Both the position numbers and the translations under genes were made by a program. Shown piece after piece: positions 57,589-64,000 of a DNA stretch of 64,000 bases. A model generated the notes under the pieces. It did no database searches and was not told the origin of the DNA. It worked only from the letters and a program-made list of their open reading frames with translations. This stretch comes from Tetradesmus obliquus (taxonomy: Eukaryota > Chlorophyta > Chlorophyceae > Sphaeropleales > Scenedesmaceae): NCBI GenBank assembly GCA_030272155.1, contig CP126196.1, forward strand, positions 1,550,001 through 1,614,000. Direction: 5' to 3'. The number at the start of each line of letters is the position of its first letter. Position 1 is the first letter of the stretch.

Positions 57589-57654
<66 letters not shown>

Positions 57655-57655
57655 T
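57533..57655 (+). repeat. Compound (CAT)n-(AAT)n-(GAT)n microsatellite
   Basis: CAT units at 57533-57553, AAT units at 57569-57589 and about 22 GAT units to 57655, possibly grown from LINE tails. Confidence 0.93.
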
Positions 57656-58379
57656 GCACACTTGTAATCCAGTCATGCATCAACCTGTACCGCATGCAGC
57701 CTTCTGTTGCATCCCTTGCAGGCAGCACGACTCCTAAGCCCTGACCTGAGGGATACATGTCAGCAATGTTGCTCAGAGGTGTTGGGTGTCTTGCCTTTCG
57801 ATCCTGTGAAAATCAGGTGGGGCCGAAAACCGTCGCGACAACATCACTGTACATGTACAAGAGTGTACAGTGTTTTGACTATGGTGGCACCAAAAAAATG
57901 GTGGTTGCCGGTTGTGGTGTGAGCTGTGCCATACTAGTAGATGTTGGTCTAGTGGGCTGGCAGGGTGAAAAGGAAGGGGGTGAGGTGTAACATTGATTGA
58001 TTGAGCTGAGAGTCAACAACAGCACACATAGCAGACGTGAGGTAACACAGCAGACACGGCTCTGTTTTAAGCAGGCTTGTTTTCCGCGTTTTGGACGTCA
58101 CTGGCAAATAGAGGGCTGGTGCAGTCTGGACTTACCTGTTGCATCGGAACACGTGAAAGCGCATTACAGTTGGTTCAGAAATATAGTTCAGGCGACCGAA
58201 CTGCGACGAGGGGCATCAGACGCATCCGGTGTTGTCGTGTGAAAGTAGCGATGCAGCTTGAGGAGCACTTTGATATGCTAACTAAGGACTTTCAACGACT
58301 TTAATGAACCGACAGCAGCTAGGGAACCACAAGGAGCAAGCAGCAGCAGCAGCAGAAACCAAGCAGTAGCAGCACACCA

Positions 58380-61300
58380 ATGCTACGCGCTGTGCAGAAG
58401 CTACCCGGTGTTCAAGGTGATCTGCAAATATTCAACACACGTACGCCTGTTAGCATGCCTCGTGTGGCTGCAGATGTGCTGAATGCGCCCGTCTGCTCTT
58501 GTGTGTCTGTCTGCAGCCTTCAGCAGCAGCCTCACCTCAGCAACAGATTCTCAAGATGTGGCTGTTGCACAAAGCAAAGTTTCTGCAAGAGTGTTTTCTG
58601 TGGCAGGGCTCTTGGGCAGGCAAATGCAGCCTCTGCAGCATTTGCCTGACAGCATCAACATCAGCAGTGCATCCCAGCGTGCTGCTTTGCAGCGCCTACA
58701 GCAGAGGGCTCAACACGCTGGAGTGCATGCCTTTGATATAATTGTTAACGGTGACCTGCAGCAATGGGAGTCTATGATTTGCGCAAGCTTGGCTGCGGGC
58801 ATGTCGCTGCAGCTGCTTCCCAGCAACGTGCAGGACCAGGTATGTCAGGTGTTGCTGGCATCAGCTCCTAGCCTGTTGAATGTACTGGCTACTAACTCCC
58901 CCACAGCTTGTGCAGGAACTGCGGCTACCACTGTGGCTTGGCCGCACTCTCGCCCTGTCTTCAGAGGAGCAGGCCACTTGCAAGCGCCACATTGAGTACA
59001 AGGATGCTGATGGCAGGATCCAGCAGCTGCAGGTGAATTAACAGGCGGTACTTAGCTTCGCTCAGCAGCTTGGTGTGGCGCCATCTCTCTGACTGTTGAT
59101 GCTCCTGTGCAGGTTGACCTGGCTTTCCCTGCAAACTCTAGGACCATCACCCGCCTTATGGAGGCGTGGTGGGGCTGCAAGGTGAACTTCAGCACTTGCC
59201 TGCTCACTTTGTGTACTAGGACAGCCTGCAGAAGCTCTTCAAATGCACAAGCCTACTGAAGATGCAAAAGAGCTGGCAAATGCTTGCAGAAAGCATATGC
59301 TGTACCTTGGTGAAAATGCTTCAGGTCTTTGCTTTCAGATGGTAACCACCTCCAAGTCCAGAACCTGAAGCATTTTCACCTGCCCGTCGCAGGGTGGGCG
59401 CCCTCCTGGCAGCAGCAAGAGAGCAGCAGCAGCACTTGCAGGCACCTCAAAGCTGCGGTTCAAGGCCATGCCAGTCAGCTTCAACAACGCAGTGGAGAAG
59501 GTCATGTACCTTGAAGCTGAGCTGCTGTCAGCGCTCAAGGAGATCAAGTGAGCACCATCCCAAACTACGCCAGCTTTTCGCTGATGCTGCATGTGCCCAT
59601 GTGTGGTGAAGGATGCTTGACTGCCAGCTTGCATTGTATCTCTCCTATACCAGCGGCAGTCCAGCCAAGTTTACTTGCCCTCTTGCTGCTGACCGTGCGT
59701 TGCCTTACTGTGTACTCATGCCCTGCCTGCAGTGCTCAGCAGCTCGCCCTCAAGGAGCGCGGCAACCCCATGTGGTTTCATCCCAGCAGGTTGACCAGCG
59801 GCGGGCAGTTCGCCACAACCAGCGCAGCGTTCCGGGCGCGGCAGGCTGCACAGGCCCTGCTGGCCACAGCTCAGCACCTGTACACGGGCTCGCGCCAGGC
59901 TGAGACAGCGCGGGGCACCTGGGATCACAGCTCTGTTCCAGGGCTGTCAGCTGAGCCACCAGTGTGGGCTCTAGGTCTCAGCGGGCTGCTGAAGCAGTTC
60001 CAGGCCACTCTAGGCACAGGGTTTGCTACAGTGTACTACCACTGCAAAGGCTACATGGACTTTGGCACGCCAGAGTACCATGACATCCTGCCGGCAGCCT
60101 GCAGCGGCCTGTGCCTGGCCAGCATCACTGCCCTGGCCTTTGCTGTGCTCATGTACCTACAGCCAGTATCACCAGCAGAGCCCATTATCAAACAGCAGCG
60201 GGGGGCCGGCAGTCCCTCCAGCAGCAGCTGTGCAGGTGCAGCCAGCAGCAGTGGCGGTGAAAGCAGCAGCAGAAGGAGGAGCAGCAGCAACAGCAGCAGC
60301 AGCAGCAGCAGCAGTGGTGAGGGTAACATCACTGGCACTCGGCACACTCCGAACAATGCCATGGGCTTCACCCTGCCGTATGGGGGGCTCCAGCATGTTG
60401 CCAGCTTTGACAAGGTCACCCCAAGCATGGTCAACTCTGCTCTGGCAGGAGCCAAATTCCTGGGCAACAGCTTTGACAAGTCCAAGGGTAAGATCTGCTT
60501 CTGGGTTTTATGAATGTCTGTTCATTGAAAAGCCAAGTCCTGAAGTAGCAGTTTGAACATGACTATCGATGACAATAGCCACTCACTGCATACAACAACG
60601 CCAACAGCTTGTGCAGCTGTGCCGCGCCTTGCACTTTTGAATTCTGAATAACCGCCTTTTCAGCCCCTGCCAAACCCACATCAGTGTTGTGCTGACACAA
60701 CTCTTAATCAGCCTCTCTCCACACACCCTTATACATGGAAATTCAAGAATCAAAAATTCAAGATGAAATCGCAAAGCACAAAATTCAAGATGATATTGCA
60801 AAGCACTTTTCCAATTAAGCCGCACAAATCCTTGAATTTTTGCCTCTGACCCCAAATATTCAAAAGTTCAAAGCAGACCAGATGGTTGCTGCACCCAGTT
60901 TGTGCATGTGTGCGGCTGTTCCAGGAGTGGCTTGGTAAATCAGGCAATGCTTGCTTGCACTCTGCTCGCAGGCACCTGTGCTCCTCCAGCAGACGTGATG
61001 CAGCAGCGGTGGTGAGGGTAACATCACTGGCACTCGGCACACTCATGCGATCAGCTGCAATAAAGCATGCAGCAGCTACAGCAAGGTGACAGGGGCGGGA
61101 CCGCATGTGATTCCTCCCGTGGTTAGCAGAATTCGCTGGTCGCACGTTGCAAACAGCTATTACACACATGAGACAGCATTGCAAAGCAGCAACAGCGGTG
61201 TTAGTGGCGGCAGCAGCAACAACAATACAGATCGTCGAGATTGCTTGGTGTTGCAGGACCTGATGTTCTGCCATCGTGCACGCGTGCAGCAGCAGCAGCA

Positions 61301-61428
61301 GCAGGAGCAGTGGTGGTGGTTGCGCTAATGCTTAAAACACTCTATGTATTTTGCTGCAGGTCTGCCCCGTGCATCTGGCAGTACACATGCCAGAGGCCAA
61401 GCGCAATGACTCGCAAGTCATTGCATGA
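58380..61428 (+). CDS. Unrecognised multi-exon gene, possible organelle membrane protein
   Basis: Exons 58380-58416, 58517-58839, 58907-59032, 59113-59181, 59393-59547 and 59733-60487 join without phase conflict; two further exons, about 61257-61306 and 61360-61428, complete it less certainly. The start MLRAVQKLPGVQ with a Ser-rich continuation resembles a mitochondrial or plastid leader. Visible segments: FDIIVNGDLQQWESMICASL; LRLPLWLGRTLALSSEEQA; MEAWWGCK; FKAMPVSFNNAVEKVMYLEA; LKERGNPMWFHPSRL; YYHCKGYMDFGTPEYHDILP; one hydrophobic helix CLASITALAFAVLMYL; a Ser-rich stretch; and a C-terminal CPVHLAVHMPEAKRNDSQVIA. I know no family with this set. It could be a host gene or part of the local repeat family. 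Confidence 0.5.
61003..61044 (+). repeat. Copy of an exon segment in the following intron
   Basis: GTGGTGAGGGTAACATCACT and the following bases to GGCACACTC (exon copy 60313-60348) recur at 61009-61044 inside the intron of the unrecognised gene. Confidence 0.85.
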
Positions 61429-62207
61429 CATCACCTATGGAAAAGGAGTGCAGAGCACAGCATATGCCAGGCACATTACTGCTAGTGTGTTCATGGCACA
61501 GCAGCCGCAGCATGCCGCTGAGCCAAGGTAACAGCACCACACCTTCCTCATTTTCAAACAGCAGCAGCACTCGCACTGCAGCTGCAATGCTTGATTTGCA
61601 CCGTGATCTTGTGTTTGTGTATGTAAGATCTTGCCTGCTGGTGCTGCTGCTGCACATGTTTGCAGGATGCCAACTTGTTTCCTGCAGCAGTCGGCAGGCC
61701 TTGAGGGGACGTCAACCAGCGGCAAATGGCAGTAGAAGAGTATGGATGGATCGTAGAGCATGTAGACAGCAACAGCAATATATGTTTGTGATGCTTGACG
61801 CTTTTGCAGATTGGCTCGAAGTCTGCACGTATGGTTGTGCATTACTTGTCCAGGTGGCGTGTCTGCTGCTGTTGCTGCTGTACGGTGCGAGGTCTATACT
61901 CGCGTACCGACTTCAGCATTACGAAAGATTGTCATTCGTATCATTCATGTAACGCCTTACAACCTATTCGAGGCTCCTTTACAGTATCCACAACATCATC
62001 CACAAGTGATCGAAGCTCATCCGCGACCATTGTGGATCATTCCGGTAGTGGATGGCGTTGTGGACGGGCGTAACCCCTTGTGGATGGCGTTGTGGATGGC
62101 TTGCTGCGGATGAGTTGCGGATGGCTTGTGGATTTGCATTACCCATAGTGATATATCACCATATGTTGGGGGGTCCCCCATCTGCGTCATCTGCTGGCAT
62201 ACACATA
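61429..62207. other. Region downstream of the unrecognised gene
   Basis: Open stretches exist (for example around 61700-61900) but no family is recognised. At 62025-62135 a GTGGATGGCGTTGTGGA-type motif repeats imperfectly. Confidence 0.35.
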
Positions 62208-62525
62208 CACTCTGAGGACGGCAAAACACCGACATTTGACCGATCTTGACCGATGCTGACCGACATTGGGCCCGTTCTATGTCTAACGGGCCACTATACC
62301 TACGTACATATGTAACAATCATCTAAGAGAGTGGTAGAGCACCGAAACGCCAGATTTGAGAAAAGCAAGGCAGTGTCGGTGCAGCACCAGGTGTGGCATC
62401 GGTCAACCTGGTGACCGACACGCATGAGCCCGGGGGTCGGTCATGGCACATGCCTGGTATCGGTCAGCCTCGGCCAGCATCGGTCAGGATCGGCCAAATG
62501 TCGGTCTTTTGCCGTCCTCAGAGTG
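62208..62525. mobile_element. MITE-like element, 318 bp, with long inverted repeats
   Basis: The left end CACTCTGAGGACGGCAAAAC and following ~38 bases match the reverse complement of the right end (ending GTCCTCAGAGTG) over about 55 bp with few mismatches. The element is flanked by ATA on both sides, a possible 3-bp target-site duplication. An internal hairpin (GGCCCGTT / AACGGGCC) lies near 62267-62290. No coding capacity. Confidence 0.82.
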
Positions 62526-62568
62526 ATAGCTGTGCCTCTGCACGTGCCTGTTGCTGTGCTGCTGCCAG

Positions 62569-62937
62569 GGCGACCCCTCCATCCCGCAAATTTTCCTTCT
62601 CAGCTGCAAACCATCCAAATTCAACGTGAAGGTGATGGGTGCTTATAACGTCCGCCATGCCTGGCCCTGCAGATGCTGGGGCATGTTGGTCAGCTGGTCA
62701 GCATCATGATGGGGCGAGTTGCCTTGCAGCAAGTCAGGTAGGCCAACGTGGCTGCCAGGGCGACCCCTCCATCCCACAAATTTTCCTTCTCAGCTGCAAA
62801 CCATCCAATTTTTAACGTGAAGGTGATGGGTGCAGATGACGTCCGCCATGCCTGGCCCTCCAGATGCTGGGGCATGTTGGTCAGCTGATCATCAGCTGCT
62901 GATGGGGCGAGTTGCCTTGCATGCAAGTCAGGTGTGG
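62569..62937 (+). repeat. Tandem duplication of about 186 bp
   Basis: Two copies starting CAGGGCGACCCCTCCATCCC at about 62569 and 62755, with the right copy diverging by small indels. Each copy contains a strong acceptor-like site, TTTTCCTTCTCAG. Confidence 0.9.
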
Positions 62938-62974
62938 CCTGTTGCAAAGCCACTTAAGGGATGGCACTCAGGTA

Positions 62975-63581
62975 GCGTGGCGGCAGCCCTGGTGGCAAGG
63001 TCTGGCACTTCAAGGGGCATACGCCAATTAGGTTCAAGCCCAACAAAAACCAGCAGTTGCATGTGTACGGCCTCATGTCAGTCCATGGCAAGTCCTCGCT
63101 GTACTGCGTGAGCGGCACCACGGGCCTCAAAAAAAAGTACGAGCGCAAGAACCCAAGGAGGGGACAGAGTCTCCTGCTGAATGGTGTAGGGTCAGAGGAG
63201 TTCTGCGAGAAGTTGGAGGAGGGTATGCTGCCAGAGGCAAGGCAGCTCTTTGCAGCTGCCGGTGCTGGTGAGCCTACCTTTCTTCTTGACAACGCGCCCG
63301 CGCACGCCAAGGGTGGTACCCCGGAGTTTCTGGCAGCCAAGGGTGTCAGCGTGCTGCCCCACTGGCCTCCAAACAGCCCAGACCTCAACCCCATTGAGAA
63401 TGTGTGGGGCACCATCAAGCCGCAGGTGTATCGCCAGGAGTACTACACCTTGGAACAGCTCAAGGCAGTTGTGCTGCGTGAATGGGCTGCGCTGCCGCTG
63501 CCAATGCTGCGCAACTTGATGCTCAGCATGCCGAAGCGGGTCGACAAGGTGCTGCGGAACCGTGGCGCATACATTGGATAA
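62975..63581 (+). mobile_element. Tc1/mariner-type transposase fragment (DDE_3)
   Basis: The open frame from about 62977 reads KVWHFKGHTPIRFKP, HVYGLMSVHGKSSLYCVSG, then LLDNAPAHAKGG (second catalytic Asp), WPPNSPDLNPIENVWGTIK (third catalytic acid) and a C-terminal helix ending NRGAYIG. This is the C-terminal half of an IS630/Tc1/mariner DDE domain. The first catalytic Asp and the DNA-binding domain are not found in frame upstream; a TAG precedes the frame at 62974. It is either a 5'-truncated copy or a last exon. From 63582 to the window end nothing further is recognised. Confidence 0.82.
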
Positions 63582-64000
63582 TGAGTGGTGTTCCTGATGG
63601 TGCAGCGTCAGGCTGGTCAGGCCTGCTGGTGAGCGGCAGCGGCAGTTGGCGTGACAGCAGCAGTAGAGCGCACAATGTGCACCCAATTTGGGGCAGCAGG
63701 TTGTGCAGGCTATTTGAGTAATAGTGGCTTGCTGCCCTTGATGCTGCAGCTGGTACCCAGTAGTATCATGTTTTCTGGCCGGCTTGTGTGCCAGTGCACT
63801 GTTTGGTGACTGGCAGCTGCAGGAAGTTCGTGATTGTGCATGCAATCCAAGCCTGAATTTTGGCTCAGTCAAATTAGTCACCTTTGTTTGACTTTCAATG
63901 TCACAGCATCCAGCCGTTGCATTGCCGTCAAAAATCGGTGTCATACTCTGTTGAGTATAAAAATGCATAACACGAGGTTTATTGTGTAACAGGCATTGCT

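Noticed and set aside
63057..63581. Complete transposase starting at the ATG at 63057
   Set aside because: Family-like residues (KVWHFKGHTP) occur upstream of this ATG in frame and the first catalytic Asp is missing, so it is a fragment or last exon.

Overview
The window looks like nuclear DNA of a chlorophyte green alga, probably Chlorophyceae; the class is inferred, not proven. The evidence is intron-dense genes with GT-AG junctions, TGTAA motifs downstream of several stop codons, many CAG/CTG triplet runs, and several proteins of plastid type. Long open frames on both strands are mostly by-products of triplet repeats. The genes below were assembled by joining exons whose splice phases agree. 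Left part (1-43 kb), single-copy host genes: the 3' end of a dual-specificity phosphatase (+, 2-2354); a phospholipid N-methyltransferase (+, 3181-4577); a rhodanese-domain protein (+, 6395-8684); a vasculin-like low-complexity protein (-, 14642-11095); the MEP-pathway kinase IspE (+, 15212-17416); a TEX2-type SMP/PH lipid-transfer protein of about 1789 aa (-, 26128-18057); a DUF2358-like plastid protein (+, 26800-30563); an RWP-RK-like regulator (+, 32241-35822); plastid ribosome-binding factor A (-, 39989-37069); and an HU-type DNA-binding protein (+, 40353-40838). Three pairs are head to head: vasculin-like/ispE, SMP/DUF2358 and RbfA/HU. The last pair joins two plastid gene-expression functions. 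Right part (42-64 kb), repeat-rich and mobile: a Helitron helicase remnant; two tandem genes with an HNH_2-like nuclease domain, sharing a near-identical block of about 3.4-3.7 kb but having different first exons; a 5'-truncated LINE inside copy 1 and a second LINE tail in inverse orientation; an unrecognised eight-exon gene; a 318-bp inverted-repeat element; and a Tc1/mariner-type DDE fragment. The most unusual signal is recurrent. In at least five unrelated genes, short exon segments that include the splice site are copied in tandem into the adjoining intron: phosphatase 119-bp x10 and 116-bp x5, PLMT x3, RWP-RK x6, RbfA x2, unknown gene x2. In PLMT all copies stay in one open frame and each has its own donor. 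The HNH genes also carry an array of intronic cassettes, each framing a 6-24 nt Gln/Glu-like microexon candidate between consensus splice sites. This suggests a genome in which local tandem duplication across exon-intron borders builds introns and possibly alternative exons.
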